A stretch of 64,000 bases of DNA, from contig NC_083868.1 of NCBI RefSeq assembly GCF_032452875.1, positions 31,910,537 to 31,974,536 on the forward strand, in the 5' to 3' direction. The notes under the pieces were generated by a model that was not told where the DNA came from, made no database searches, and saw only the letters and a program-made list of their open reading frames with translations. The first letter of the stretch is position 1; every line of letters starts with the position of its first letter. This document shows positions 38,642 to 50,150 of the stretch, in pieces. Source of the DNA: Bos javanicus. Lineage: Eukaryota; Chordata; Mammalia; Artiodactyla; Bovidae. The translations under genes and the position numbers were made by a program.

Positions 38642-40298
38642 ACTGGAATGCATTTGTAGAGTTTGTATTTCTTCCTGTTCAATTGATGTAAAATAGTGAA
38701 TAAAACATTTAGGAGTCAAGATTAACTCATTACATGAAATAGAATAAAGATGTAAATTATATAGCAGCTCTCAGTTTCTGAGATAACCCCATGGTTTAGA
38801 GCTGCTCTCAACTCCTGACACAGAATGCATATTCTGCTACACAATGTAATATCTCTCTCAATAAACATGCTTTCACTTAAAAAAATAATATATATATATA
38901 TATATATATACACAAAAGTCATAAGCTGCAAATATATTAGGGCCCACTGTATTTACTTTTCAGAATTTCTATCATTTCAGCCAATACTATAGTTTACAAA
39001 GAAAAGGAGAATAGCTTGGATTTATAGATATAATTAATATTAAAGTTGATTAGATATCTATTTGAAGAGAAAGCTGTTTTCCTTCCTACTTCTTTAGGTA
39101 TTTACAAGAATCTATTCTGATTTCTTGGGAAATGCTTTACCAGGTTAATTCAATGGAGTAGGATTTTTTTTAAAAAATAAAAATTTCATAGGCTCTTATT
39201 GGTGCATAATTCAGCTGATGTTATGCTTCTATTCATAGGTTACTGCAAATTTTATAGACACATATGTATGTACACATTTAATTAGGATAATGTTAATTAT
39301 TAATGTCTTAAAAGATGGTGGTCTCCTGAATTAGTTTACAAGCTACATTTAAAGTAAAGCCTGCTAATACTTTAAAGATACACATTTTATATAAAGGCAA
39401 TAATTCTTCCATATGTTTCCTAAAATGTCAATCTACAAAAGATGCTGATAAAGAGAGCATCCTGAAATTAAATTTTGAGTGGAACTCTCATTTCCTGGGG
39501 AGATAGTGAGCTGGCATAGACAGATGTTTTTTTCCCACCATATTTTACTCTGTAGAAACTATGGAAGACATAGCTTAAGCCTGAACCTCGGGACTACAAA
39601 TAACTGTGAGAACTACCTGTAAAGACTAAGGTTCTTTGAAATGATACAAAGGGAGAGGTATGTGCCAGTAGTCAGGGATGTTTGGTGATAGACTTACCAG
39701 AAGGAGAATATTTTGGAAAAATTAAGTTGTTCTTGGAAAGAACTTCCTTACTTTCACTATAAGATGGAAATAAGCAGCAATACCACACATATGGGGAATA
39801 AGATACCTATCATCAAACTTTGCTAAAGTCCTCCTGGGGAAAATAGTTGATGAAAACAGGTTTGGGCAATCAATTTGTCTGCTCGCCTCTGTTCTTCTGA
39901 ATATTCAAATGTTGAGGATTATAAGCAAGGAAATGTAATTATTTTTCAGTGATATTCATTTCAAAAATTTTGAGTGAGATTCTCTGATTAAAACTTTGCA
40001 TGAGAATATGGTAGCAAACTTTGTTGGTCAATCATTGATCTGTGATACCTAAAATGATGTATCCATAGTACTTACCATATTCATAACATCACCAGAGATC
40101 CATCTCCTACTCTGCTACCCTTCTAGAGAAAGGATAGCTAAAACTTCTGTGGAACTTGAGCTTAAAGGTCAAAAATAGCTAGACATTTCAAATAACACAT
40201 GACCACAGTAAAAACAGTAAACAAAGCCTTATATCAGAAACAAAACATTGGAACAACAATACCAAGGGTAACATATAGACTATTATATAATGACATAC
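38642..40298. other. Sequence with no recognised feature apart from a (TA)n run
   Basis: About 1.6 kb with no gene or interspersed repeat recognised, apart from the microsatellite at 38887-38911. Confidence 0.5.
38887..38911. repeat. (TA)n microsatellite
   Basis: About 12 uninterrupted TA units. Likely length-variable between individuals. Confidence 0.95.
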
Positions 40299-40307
40299 AC
40301 ACATTAT

Positions 40308-41759
40308 CAGATCAGATCACATTAGTCGCTCAGTCATGTCCGACTCTTTGCGACCCCATGAATCGCAGCATGCCAGGCCTCCCTGTCCATCACCAATTCC
40401 CAGAGTTCACTCAGACACATCCATTGAGTCAGTGATGCCATCCAGCCATCTCATCCTCTGTTGTCCCCTTCTCCTCCTGCCCCCAATCCATCCCAGCATC
40501 AGAGTCTTTTCCAATGAGTCAACTCTTCACATGAGTGGCCAAAGTACTGGAGTTTCAGCTTTAGCATCATTCCTTCCATAGAAATCCCAGGGCTGATCTC
40601 CTTCAAAATGGACTGCTTGGATCTCCTTGCAGTCCAAGGGACTCTCAAGAGTCTTCTCCAACACCACAGTTCACAAAGCATCAATTCTTCCATGCTCAGC
40701 CTTCTTCACAGTCCAACTCTCACATCCATACATGACCACTGGAAAAACCATAGCCTTAACTAGACGAACCTTTGTTGGCAAAGTAATGTCTCTGCTTTTG
40801 AATATGCTATCTAGGTTGGTCATAACTTTCCTTCCAAGGAGTAAGCATCTTTTAATTTCATGGCTGCAATCACCATCTGCAGTGATTTTGGAGCCCAGAA
40901 AAATAAAGTCTGACACTGTTTCCACTCTTTCCCCATCTATTTCCCATGAAGTGGTGGGACCGGATGCCATGATCTTTGTTTTTTGAATGTTGAGCTTTAA
41001 GCCAACTTTTTCACTCTCCATTTTCACTTTCATCAAGAGGCTTTTTAGTTCCTCTTCACTTTCTGCCATAAGGGTGGTGTCATCTGCATATCTAAGGTTA
41101 TTGATATTTCTTCCGGCTATCTTGATTCCAGCTTGTGTTTCTTCCAGCCCAGCGTTTCTCATGATGTACTCTGCATATAAGTTAAATAAGCAGGGTGACA
41201 ATATACAGCCTTGACATACTCCTTTTCCTATTTGGAACCAGTCTGTTGTTCCATGTCCAGTTCTAACTGTTGCTTCCTGACCTGCATACAGATTTCTCAA
41301 GAGGCAGGTCAGGTGGTCTGGTATTCCCATCTCTTTCAGAATTTTCCACAGTTTATTGTGATCCACACAGTCAAAGGCTTTGGCATAGTCAATAAAGCAT
41401 AAATAGATGCTTTTCTGGAACTCTCTTGCTTTTTCCATGATCCAGCAGATGTTGGCAATTTGATCTCTGGTTCCTCTGCGTTTTCGAAAACCAGCTTGAA
41501 CATCAGGAAGTTCACGGTTCACATATTGCTGAAGCCTGGCTTGGAGAATTTTGAGCATCACTTTACTAGCATGTGAGATGAGTGCAATTGTGTGGTAGTT
41601 TGAGCATTCTTTGGCATTGCCTTTCTTTGGGATTGGAATGAAAACTCACCTTTTCCAGTCCTGTGGCCACTGCTGAGTTTTCCAAATTTGCTGGCATATT
41701 GAGTGCAGCACTTTCATAGCATCATCTTTCAGGATTTGGAATAGCTCAACTGGAATTCC
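40308..41759 (-). mobile_element. BovB LINE, 5'-truncated, RT core largely open
   Basis: Reverse BovB whose RT region remains open for 296 codons (41561 down to 40671). It shows 'DVQAGFRKRRGTRDQIANI', 'CFIDYAKAFDCVDHNKLW', 'GVCQGCILSPCLFNLYAEY' and 'NNLRYADDTTLMAESEEEL' with an intact YADD box. Upstream, a TGA on the minus strand (41646-41648) interrupts the frame. Downstream the frame ends at 40671-40673 because of an extra base in 'gatgctttgtgaactg'. The tail is made of TGATC units (40309-40319) rather than TGAAC. Nine-base flanks, ACACATTAT (40299-40307) and ACAAATTAT (41760-41768), fit a target-site duplication. Confidence 0.94.
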
Positions 41760-41768
41760 ACAAATTAT

Positions 41769-41880
41769 ACACACACACAAATACACATACATGCCTCAGG
41801 GGAAAATATTCATTTTATACAGTAATTAAATATTTATTTAATTATAAATTAAATTTAATTAAATAATTAAATGGATATAA
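41769..41880. repeat. Low-complexity (CA)n and AT-rich tract
   Basis: A short CA run ('acacacacacaaatacacat') is followed by about 60 bp composed almost only of A and T with TTAAT-type units around 41820-41878. Confidence 0.85.
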
Positions 41881-41929
41881 AACATTCATTTTATAAAGTA
41901 AATGAAATTATATTCAAAATTGGGAGGTG

Positions 41930-42642
41930 GATATATAGGATGAATGGAGACAAAGGAAAATTTGAATTCATAATCTGAAAGGACACATTGAATAACTCTT
42001 CCAAAAGATATCAAGTTAGGTTAAAAAGACACAAAATATAAAGAAACAAGTTATAATAATATAAAATATGTCATATAAATAACAGTTTCAATGGTATGGG
42101 AAAAAAAAAACAAAGACAGAAAATGAAGAAATAATGAAAAGAATTTTCCAAAATCACATCAAGATGAAGACATAAGATTAAAAATTCTCAATGACTGCCA
42201 AACAGGATAGAAAATGAAAGTACATATAAAGACTGATTATAGTGAAATTTGAAAAATTAAGATATATAAATTATTCTAAAGACTTCAGAGAGAAAATAAA
42301 AATCAACACAAGCAACAAAAACTAAGAATGATAACAGTAGCCTGCCCAGCAATCCTGGGTCTAATGTAAAAACAATGTCTTCCAAGTACAAAAAGAAATG
42401 ACATCTGAATGCCCATCCTGTAAAATTGTGAATTATATGAGAATATGCAATTGAAATATTTTTTAGGCATATAAGGCTTCAGAAGTGAGTGCCAGAAGGG
42501 ACCATGAGAAAACACTCTTAGAGAAAGAACTGAAACAAGAATAGAAGCAAATTACCCCAAATGAAGGGGAGCACCACTTGAAGTTATGTACCAATTATAT
42601 CAATGTGACTCACTAAAACTGGAAAATGAGATATTATTCCCT
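41930..42642 (+). mobile_element. L1/HAL1-like ORF1-region fossil
   Basis: Phrases such as 'acttcagagagaaaataaaa', 'aaaacaatgtcttccaagta' and 'tttttaggcatataaggctt' are placed as in the ORF1 region of HAL1 or old L1 elements. Heavily diverged and without an open frame. The first 100 bases are the least certain. Confidence 0.5.
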
Positions 42643-42654
42643 GTAATAATACAC

Positions 42655-44060
42655 TGCTGCTAAAGCAGGAGAGTTCCAAAAAAAAAAAAAAACCCATCTA
42701 TTTCTGCTTTATTGACTATGCCAAAGCCTTTGACTGTGTGGATCACAATAAACTGTGGAAAATTCTGAAAGAGATGGGAATACCAGACCACCTGATCTGC
42801 CTCTTGAGAAATCTGTATGCAGGTCAGGAAGCAACAGTTAGAACTGGACATGGAACAACAGACTGGTTCCAAATAGGAAAAGGAGTATGTCAAGGCTGTA
42901 TATTGTCACCCTGTTTATTTAACTTATATGCAGAGTACATCATGAGAAACGCTGGGCTGGAAGAAACACAAGCTGGAATCAAGATTGCTGGGAAAAATAT
43001 CAATAACCTCAGATATGCAGATGACACCACCCTTATGGCAGAAAGTGAAGAGGAACTAAAAAGCCTCTTGATGAAAGTGAAAGTGGAGAGTGAAAAAGTT
43101 GGCTTAAAGCTCAACATTCAGAAAACTAAGATCATGGCATCCCGTCCCACCACTTCATGGGAAATAGATGGGGAAAGAGTGGAAACAGTGTCAGACTTTA
43201 TTTTCTTGGGCTCCAAAATCACTGCAGATGGTGATTGCAGCCATGAAATTAAAAGATGCTTACTCCTTGGAAGGAAAGTTATGACCAACCTAGATAGCAT
43301 ATTCAAAAGCAGAGATATTACTTTGCCAACAAAGGTTCCTCTAGTCAAGGCTATGGTTTTTCCAGTGGTCATGTATGGATGTGAGAGTTGGACTGTGAAG
43401 AAGGCTGAGCATGGAAGAATTGATGCTTTGTGAACTGTGGTGTTGGAGAAGACTCTTGAGAGTCCCTTGGACTGCAAGGAGATCCAAGCAGTCCATTCTG
43501 AAGGAGATCAGCCCTGGGATTTCTTTGGAAGGAATGATGCTAAAGCTGAAACTCCAGTACTTTGGCCACCTCACGCGAAGAGTTGACTCATTGGAAAAGT
43601 CTCTGATGCTGGGAGGGATTGGGGGCAGGAGGAGAAGCGGACGACAGAGGATGAGATGGCTGGATGGCATCACTGACTCGATGGTCGTGAGTCTTGGTGA
43701 ACTCTGGGAGTTGGTGATGGACAGGGAGGCCTGGCGTGCTGTGATTCATGGGGTCCCAAAGAGTCGGAGACGACTGAGCAACTGAACTGAACTGAACTGA
43801 AGTCACTTCAGCCGTGTCCGACTCTGTGCGACCCCACAGACGGCAGCCCACCAGGCTCCCCCGTCCCTGGGATTTTCCAGGCAAGAACACCGAAGTGGGT
43901 TGCCATTACGTTCTCCAATGCATGAAAGTGAAAAGTGAAAGTGAAGTCGCTCAGTCGTGTCCGCCCCTCAGCGACCCCATGGACTGCAGCCTTCCAGGCT
44001 CCTCCATCCATGGGATTTTCCAGGCAAGAGTACTGGAGTGGGGTGCCATTGCCTTCTCCG
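42655..44060 (-). mobile_element. BOV-A2 SINE split by a BovB insertion
   Basis: The antisense tail start 'tgctgctaa' lies at 42655-42663, and the rest of the reverse BOV-A2 resumes at 43800 ('gtcacttcagccgtgtccga') and runs to 44060. A perfect 12-bp target-site duplication, GTAATAATACAC, at 42643-42654 and 44061-44072 shows that the split SINE is one insertion. The BovB at 42664-43799 must therefore be younger than this SINE. Confidence 0.9.
42664..43799 (+). mobile_element. BovB LINE, 5'-truncated within RT, inserted in BOV-A2
   Basis: Forward BovB from 'caggagagttcc' in the RT domain to the CTGAA tail at about 43780-43799. The 231-codon frame at 42738-43433 holds 'GVCQGCILSPCLFNLYAEY' and 'NNLRYADDTTLMAESEEEL' with intact YADD, then stops at the same extra base ('gatgctttgtgaactg') seen in the copy at 40.3-41.8 kb. 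In the shared translated part I count five residue differences between the two over 231. A run of about 16 A near 42678-42693 has expanded a normal short A stretch. It lacks the endonuclease, so it could not have moved on its own. Confidence 0.94.
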
Positions 44061-44183
44061 GTAATAATACACAGTAGTAGGTAATCTATGAAATATACTA
44101 TTTAAGGCAAAATTAACTTGACTCTAACCAACAAAATAAAAACACAAGTTCCTGGGAAATATGAGGAATATGAAGGTAAGTAC

Positions 44184-44352
44184 ATCCTGGGAAGCTCAAA
44201 TGGTAAAGGATCTGGGTTCAATACTTGGATCAGGAAGATCCCAAGGAGAAAGGCATGGCAACCGACTTCAGTATTCTTGCCTGGAGAATTCCAGAGGAGC
44301 CTGGTGGCCTACAGTCCACCAGGTGGCAAAGAGTTGGACATGATTGAGCAAC
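44184..44352 (+). mobile_element. Bov-tA SINE with shortened head
   Basis: Forward Bov-tA: 'gggaagctcaaatggtaaag', then 'gatctgggttcaatacttgg' (B box region) and a body ending 'gttggacatgattgagcaac'. About 30 bp of the head between the boxes are missing. Confidence 0.85.
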
Positions 44353-46423
44353 TGTTAGTAAATTACATCATTAAGAAGCAATCATCCTGCATAATATGGC
44401 CATTTTAGAGCACAGATAACATGGTTTTTACTACAAAGCAATGGTTACCAGCAGTTGAAATTAAAATGATGGGGAAAAAAGCTAAGTATGAATATAAGCA
44501 AAAATAAGAATAAAAGAGTGCAGCATATTTAATATTTGACAAAATAGAATTCAGCTAAAACAGATAGTTTTATACTTCTAAAAGAATACTTAAGAATGTT
44601 TATTTTCAAAATATATGTGTAGAGCAAGGAATGACATGAGTCAAAATGAATCAACATATTATTAAGTACTGTATTTACAGAAACTTATAATTGAATATGG
44701 GCTTCCCAGGTGGCTCAGTGGTAAAGAAATTAGTCTGCTAATGCAGGAGCCACAGGAAATGTAGTTTCAATCCCTGGAATGGGAAGATTCTCTGGAAAAG
44801 GAAACCGCAAACCACTTCAAATATTCTTCCTGGGATAATCCCATGGACAGAGAGGCCTGGAAGTCTATAGTTCATGGTTTGCAAATAGTTGGACATGACT
44901 GAGCACGTATGCAAGAGCAAATTATTGAATATATTGATTTCTGACTAAAATTTAATAAAATTATAAAAATCAATATCAAAATTTTGTGTCACAATTCTAC
45001 AAACTTTCTTTAAAAGAAAACCATCAGATATAATATTATATTTAGGGCTGAATGAAAATTCTACTGTTGTTATCAACATTTTTGAAGGTATAAATAAATT
45101 GATTAGAAAATAGAAAAAAAAACATATAAAATACTCAATTTGAGAATTTAGGATAAAGGATTATGAGAGTAATCTCAAGTGAAAGTGAGATAATAAAGAT
45201 AGATATCAATGAAATAGAGAACAGTAATAATAAGTAGAAAATATTTGGTTATTTGGAAATGCTATCTACATTGATTTTCAAAAATTGGTAAGTGAAAAAA
45301 TAGAGATAAAAGTTAACAAAGTTCAAGATTAAAATGGGGAAATCTTTAGAGAAATAGCTATTAGATACAATAATTTTAAAAGATGCACTATATCAACACT
45401 GGTAATTATCCAGAGATTTAGATATTTCAAAGAATGTTAAAGAAGTAGAAATGGCATCACCTTCCAAAAAGAAAGGAGAAGTAAGTTCAGACATTTTATC
45501 AAATAAGGTCTTTTGAACTTTGAAGGAACAGATTATTCTTATTTTAACTTTATGGAAAATATAAACAATAAAGCTCCTTATTTTATTTTAAAATCAAGTA
45601 AAACCTTGATACTGGAAAAGATGCAGTGAGAAGCCAATTTCAGTTATAACTAGATGTGAAAACCCTAAATAAAATATTGGCTAACTGAATCCAATGATGT
45701 GTTAAAATGATCCTCTATGTTTAACTAAACTAATAGGCTAATGGAAAAAAACTTAAATGAATTAACTCAATAGAGGAAGTATTAATATTTTATGGTATTA
45801 AAAACTTCAATTATGGCTTTTAAAATTCTTGGAAAATTTAAAATCAAAGGGAAATTATTTAAGACAAACAGAATTTTAGAAAATCTGTAGCAAATATTAT
45901 CCTTAATGGAGAAATTTCACAAATATCTCCTCTAAATATCAAGAACATAACCAGGAAAAGCAAAACAAATAATATATGAATACATATAATAGGAAGCACA
46001 TATTCTATTATTTAGAGATGATATAAATATTTATGTAAAAAACAGAATATGAAATTAGTACAAATGATTTCAGTATTTTAAATACAAAATCAACTTCAAC
46101 ATATCAACTACAAAAGTCATTAACATTCCTTCAAAAGAACAGCAAAGAGAATATAATTCAAAGTAATATACCAATATGAAGAGCAACAAAAACTAAAAAC
46201 AGTATTTTATAACCAAGCTTAAAACATGCAGCTTAAATTGCAGCTAAAAATGACTATGGTGAATTTTTAATTCATATTAAACAACATACATACACTTTTA
46301 ATAATAAAACAGTCCATGCTCTTGGATAAGAGAATTTAAAATTATAAAGATCAGTAAGTTTTCCATAAATTCATTACAATTCTAATATATACTGAAATAA
46401 TATTATTCTAAACTGGAAAAAAT
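44353..46423 (+). mobile_element. Old L1 ORF2-like debris, interrupted by a SINE
   Basis: Separate phrases recall L1 ORF2 in forward order: 'tatttgacaaaatagaattc' near 44530, 'tatccttaatggagaaattt' near 45898, and 'caacttcaacatatcaacta' near 46091. Together with 41930-42642 this may be one ancient L1 cut up by the BovB/BOV-A2 pair and by Bov-tA copies. Alignment by eye is loose and stretches such as 44924-45550 are essentially unassigned. Confidence 0.45.
44699..44923 (+). mobile_element. Bov-tA SINE
   Basis: Forward Bov-tA: 'ggcttcccaggtggctcagt' head, 'gtttcaatccctggaatggg' B-box region, and the BovB-derived body. A 9-bp duplication, ATTGAATAT, lies at 44690-44698 and 44924-44932. Confidence 0.92.
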
Positions 46424-46433
46424 AGTGAAAATA

Positions 46434-46646
46434 CGTGCTGTGCTTTGTTGCTCAGTCGTGTCCAACTCTTTGCAACCCCATGAACTGTAGTCCGCCAGGC
46501 TCCTCTGTCCATGGGGATTCTCCAGGAAAGAATACTGGATTGGGTTGCCATGACCTCCTCCAGGGGATCTTCCCAACCCAGGGATTGAACCCAGGTCTCC
46601 TGCTTTGTAGGCAAATTCTTTACTGTCTGAGCCACCAGAGAAGCTC
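46434..46646 (-). mobile_element. Bov-tA SINE
   Basis: Reverse Bov-tA with the body ('gttgctcagtcgtgtccaac') first and the tRNA-like head ('gggattgaacccaggtctcc', 'ctgtctgagccaccagagaa') last. A perfect 10-bp target-site duplication, AGTGAAAATA, lies at 46424-46433 and 46647-46656. Confidence 0.94.
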
Positions 46647-46656
46647 AGTGAAAATA

Positions 46657-47028
46657 ATAACAGCTATAAAACAGGCAAAATATGGCTTAGTATAAAATAT
46701 GCAAAACAATAATTGAATAAAAATATACAAAGTTAATAGACAAAATGAGTGAAGGGCCTATACTAGGAATTTCTTAGAAACACTTCTTTTCTTAAATAAG
46801 AATGTCTTTTTCTTACTAAAATCAATACAATTATTAGTAAAATAATAATCTTTGACTTGTCTACTAAAAAGTACTTAATGAAAACTGTAAGACAAGTGCT
46901 TAGTGGGGAGCTGCTTGAATAAAAAGGCATTATCATATCCTGGGAACAGGAAAGTAGTTTATATAATCTATTCAGTTAATAAACATGCCTAATTCTGACA
47001 AAGAAATATGGAGTGATATTAAGTAGCT
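46657..47028. other. AT-rich sequence with no recognised feature
   Basis: May continue the L1-like debris upstream, but nothing specific is visible. Confidence 0.4.
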
Positions 47029-47245
47029 GGGTTTCCCAGGTGGCTCTGTGGTAAAGAAATCTGCATGACAATGCAGGAGCCACAGGAAACATGAGTTCCA
47101 TCCCTGGGTTGGGAAGATCCCCTGGAAGAGGAAATGGCAACCCATTCCAGTATTCTTACTTGGAAAATCCCATGGACAGAGAAACCCCAGAGGGCTATGT
47201 TCCATAGTATTGCAGAGTTGGATATGGCTGAGCAACTGAGCATTC
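47029..47245 (+). mobile_element. Bov-tA SINE
   Basis: Forward Bov-tA: 'gtttcccaggtggctctgtg' head, 'gagttccatccctgggttgg' B-box region, body to 'gatatggctgagcaactgag'. No clear target-site duplication. Confidence 0.9.
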
Positions 47246-47690
47246 ATTAACTAATTGTGTGTAGGGTGGGTTTGGAGGATGTCTTTTCTTTTCCATTTGC
47301 TGATTACATGATATATTTGTATTTTTTAAAAATCACACAGAATTTTCTTTCCATTGTTCCCCAAGTTTCTTTCATGATATGTGCTTTTAACATATTCATT
47401 GGTTAAACATATTTCTTTTCTTAGATGAATAACGGTATGAGCATCCCTGTTTGATAAACCTGTATAAGAAACCTGTGATTATATAAAAGCTTCTTTTCTA
47501 CTTGATTGATTCTCAGGAACACAGCAAAAATATGCGATTATTTTTTCTAAGGCTCATCATCCTCTCTCTTTTACACTGCAAACATCAGAAAAACACTACA
47601 ATTTATCCATATATACAATATTCACTAAATACCTAAGAGATTCAAAAGGCTCAACTGATAAAATTATACATTTTGGCATATTTTAAATCT
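47246..47690. other. Sequence with no recognised feature
   Basis: T-rich, no repeat or gene recognised. Confidence 0.45.
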
Positions 47691-47699
47691 ATGAAATAC

Positions 47700-48118
47700 A
47701 TGTATGGATGTGAGAGTTGGACTATAAAGAAAGCTGAGTGCCGAAGAATTGATGCTTTTTAACTGTGGTGTTGAAGAAGACTCTTGAGAGTCCCTTGGAC
47801 AGCAAGGAGATCCAATCCATCCTAAAGGAAATCAGTCCTGAATATTCACTGGAAGAATTGATACTGAAGCTGAAACTCCAATACTTTGATCACCTGATGG
47901 GAAGAGCTGACTCATTTGAAAAGACCCGGAAGCTGGGAAAGATTGAAGGCAGGAGGAGAAGGGGATGACAGAGGATGAGATGGTTGGATTGCATCACTGA
48001 CTCAATGGACATGAGTTTGAGCACACTCCGAGAGTTGGTGATAGAGAGAGAAGCGTGGCGTGCTGCTGTCCATGGGGTCGCAAGGAGTCACATATGACTG
48101 AGCAACTGAACTGAACTG
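47700..48118 (+). mobile_element. BovB 3' end with clean target-site duplication
   Basis: Forward BovB 3' piece from 'tgtatggatgtgagagttgg' to 'gagcaactgaactgaactg'. A perfect 9-bp target-site duplication, ATGAAATAC, at 47691-47699 and 48119-48127 fixes both ends exactly: a 419-bp insert containing only post-RT sequence. Confidence 0.95.
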
Positions 48119-48127
48119 ATGAAATAC

Positions 48128-48559
48128 TTGAGTAACTATTATGTTTTCTAGCCCACAACAGACAGCATAAAACAAATGGATGTTTTATCTTTATGACTTT
48201 AAATGTCATGTGTATTCTATCTTATTTTTACAAGAGGCAAAATCATAATATAATAAAAAAGCAGACTTTTAAAAATTTTGTGATTTCTTGTATTTTTCTC
48301 CTCTTAGAAAGTGCTATTTTCTGAATCACCTATATCAAATACATGTCATAATTTTAAGCTTTGCCCAATTCTAGAACATTAGTTAAACAACCCATAGCTG
48401 GTATGAGGCAAATATAAAGATTTCTAATCATCTAACACTACTGACTAGGACTTGTGACTGCTTCCTAAGGGCACTGCACAATGTATTTCTTTTGGTCATT
48501 TGAATTTCTCTTTGAACATTTCTATCTTAGTCTACCTGGAGGTAACTTCTCATATAACA
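48128..48559. other. Sequence with no recognised feature
   Basis: No repeat or gene recognised. Confidence 0.45.
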
Positions 48560-48690
48560 TTGATACAAACAGCTTTGGATGCAGTGTGCTGGAGTTCAAT
48601 ATTGGCTCTACCACTTAATAGTTCTGTGACCTCAGACAAGTCATTTTACTTTTTTGCAGAGTATTTTAATATGTAAAATAAAGATGATGT
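48560..48690 (+). mobile_element. MIR SINE
   Basis: Forward MIR, one of the better preserved here: 'ggctctaccacttaatagtt', 'ctgtgacctcagacaagtca', then 'taatatgtaaaataaagatg'. Confidence 0.8.
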
Positions 48691-48739
48691 CAGTTCAACA
48701 CTGCAGTAATATTTCTCTCCCCATGCCTGTCTCCACACA

Positions 48740-48845
48740 TAGTCTAGAAACTCCTGTCCCCCAAAGAGCAGAGATCCCTTCTCATTCACCACAGAACACC
48801 TCATCCTGGCATCCTTTCTGGTCATAGGTGCTCAGTGGGTGAGGA
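48740..48845 (+). mobile_element. L2 3' end
   Basis: 'caaagagcagagatcccttc', 'ttcaccacagaacacctcat' and 'ggtcataggtgctcagtggg' follow the typical end of L2, in the same orientation as the MIR just upstream. Confidence 0.6.
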
Positions 48846-49224
48846 CAGAATGTGTGAGGCCAGTGTTTACCTCTTATACTCACTTATTCTCTTCTAAGCA
48901 GAGTTGGAGTTGTATTCTGAGATGCCTGAGTGAGCTTCACACCAGGAAAGCACAGTCAAGGAGGAGAGGCCAGAAGTGCCGAGCAGATGAGTTCCCGAAT
49001 GCCAAGACCCAGGGAGGATTGCAGAAAGAACTAAGGGCTGTATCTAGAGAACCGGGGTCTTTGTCTAGGATCTGCAACCAATTCCCTACATATCCTTTGG
49101 CAAGTCACTGCACATGCCCTCTGGAGCTTTCTGGAATCCTCCCCCTGAACTGTTTACATGTATAATCTAGGAGCAGTTTGGACCAGAACTTTCTCACTTT
49201 AGCAGTCTACCTTTTCCTCTGGAG
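48846..49224. other. Less AT-rich sequence with a 108-codon frame, unassigned
   Basis: A frame at 48839-49165 is longer than most chance frames here and the base composition is closer to 50% GC. Its translation has no domain I recognise, it starts inside the L2 end, and no splice or promoter context supports it. Most likely chance. Confidence 0.35.
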
Positions 49225-49459
49225 AACCCAGGGTTGACTTCCTTTAGAATTGACTGGTTTGATCTTACAGTCCAAGGGACTCTCAAGAGTCTTCTCCAGT
49301 ATCACAATTCAAAAGGATCAATTCTCTGGCACTTACCCTTCTTTACGGTTCAACTCACATCTATACATGAGTACTAGAAAAACCATAGCTTTGACTATAC
49401 AGACCTTTGTTGACAAAAGTGATGTCTCTGCTTTTTAATATGCTCTCTAGGTTTGTCAT

Positions 49460-49672
49460 GGACTTCCCTGGTGGCTCAGACAGTAAAGTGTCTGTCACAA
49501 TGTGAGAGACCTGGGTTCAATCCCTGGGTTGGGAAGATTCCCTGGAGAAGGAAATGGCAACCCACTCCAGTACTCTTGCCTTGAAAATCCCATGGACGGA
49601 GGAGCTTGGTGCAGGCTACTGTCCATGGGGTCGCAAAGAGTCGGGCACTACTGAGTGACTTCACTTTCACTT
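49460..49672 (+). mobile_element. Bov-tA SINE inserted in BovB
   Basis: Forward Bov-tA: 'gacttccctggtggctcaga' head, 'gggttcaatccctgggttgg' B box, body to 'ttcactttcac'. A perfect 14-bp target-site duplication, TCTAGGTTTGTCAT, at 49446-49459 and 49673-49686 consists of BovB sequence. Confidence 0.96.
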
Positions 49673-49828
49673 TCTAGGTTTGTCATAGCTTTCCTTCCAT
49701 GGAGCAAGTGTCTTTTAATTTCATGGCTGCATTCACCATCCACAGTAATTTTGGAGACTAAGAAAATAAAGTCTGTCACTCTTTCCATTATTTCTCCATC
49801 TATTTGCCAGGAAGTGATGGGACCGGAT

Positions 49829-50030
49829 CTTTTCTGATGACTCAGATAGTAAAGAATTTACCTGCAATATGGGAGACCTGGGTTCGATCCCTGGGTTGGG
49901 AAGATACCCTGGAGGAGGACATGGGAACCTACTCCAGTATTCTTGCCTGGAGACTCCCAATGGACAGAGGAGCCTGGTGGACCACAGTCCATGGGGTCAC
50001 TAAGACTTGGACACGACTGAACACAACACA
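49829..50030 (+). mobile_element. Second Bov-tA SINE in the same BovB
   Basis: Forward Bov-tA with an intact B box ('ggttcgatccctgggttggg') and an A-box region 'gatgactcagatagtaaag'. It ends 'gacacgactgaacacaacac'. The BovB host resumes at 'gccataatcttag'. No clear target-site duplication is visible. Confidence 0.92.
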
Positions 50031-50150
50031 GCCATAATCTTAGTTTTTTTGAACGTTGAGTTTTAAGACAGCTTTTTCATTCTTCTCTCACTTTCATCAA
50101 GAAGCTCTTCAGTTCTTCACTTTCTGCCATGAGTGGTATAATCTGCATAT

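Noticed and set aside
40671..41561. A 296-codon reverse transcriptase frame as a possible active or domesticated gene
   Set aside because: The copy is 5'-truncated, lacks the endonuclease, has a stop upstream at 41646-41648 and a frameshift downstream. Nothing suggests host use.
40308..43799. Inverted segmental duplication of one BovB
   Set aside because: The copies differ more in the last 400 bp, have different tail units, and each has its own target-site duplication, so two insertions fit better.
48839..49165. A 108-codon frame in less AT-rich sequence as a possible exon
   Set aside because: No recognisable domain, it begins inside an L2 3' end, and there is no supporting splice or promoter context.
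49829..50030. Intact RNA polymerase III-type B box as a possible tRNA gene
   Set aside because: It is the tRNA-derived head of a Bov-tA SINE. The rest of a tRNA cloverleaf is not present and the body is BovB-derived.
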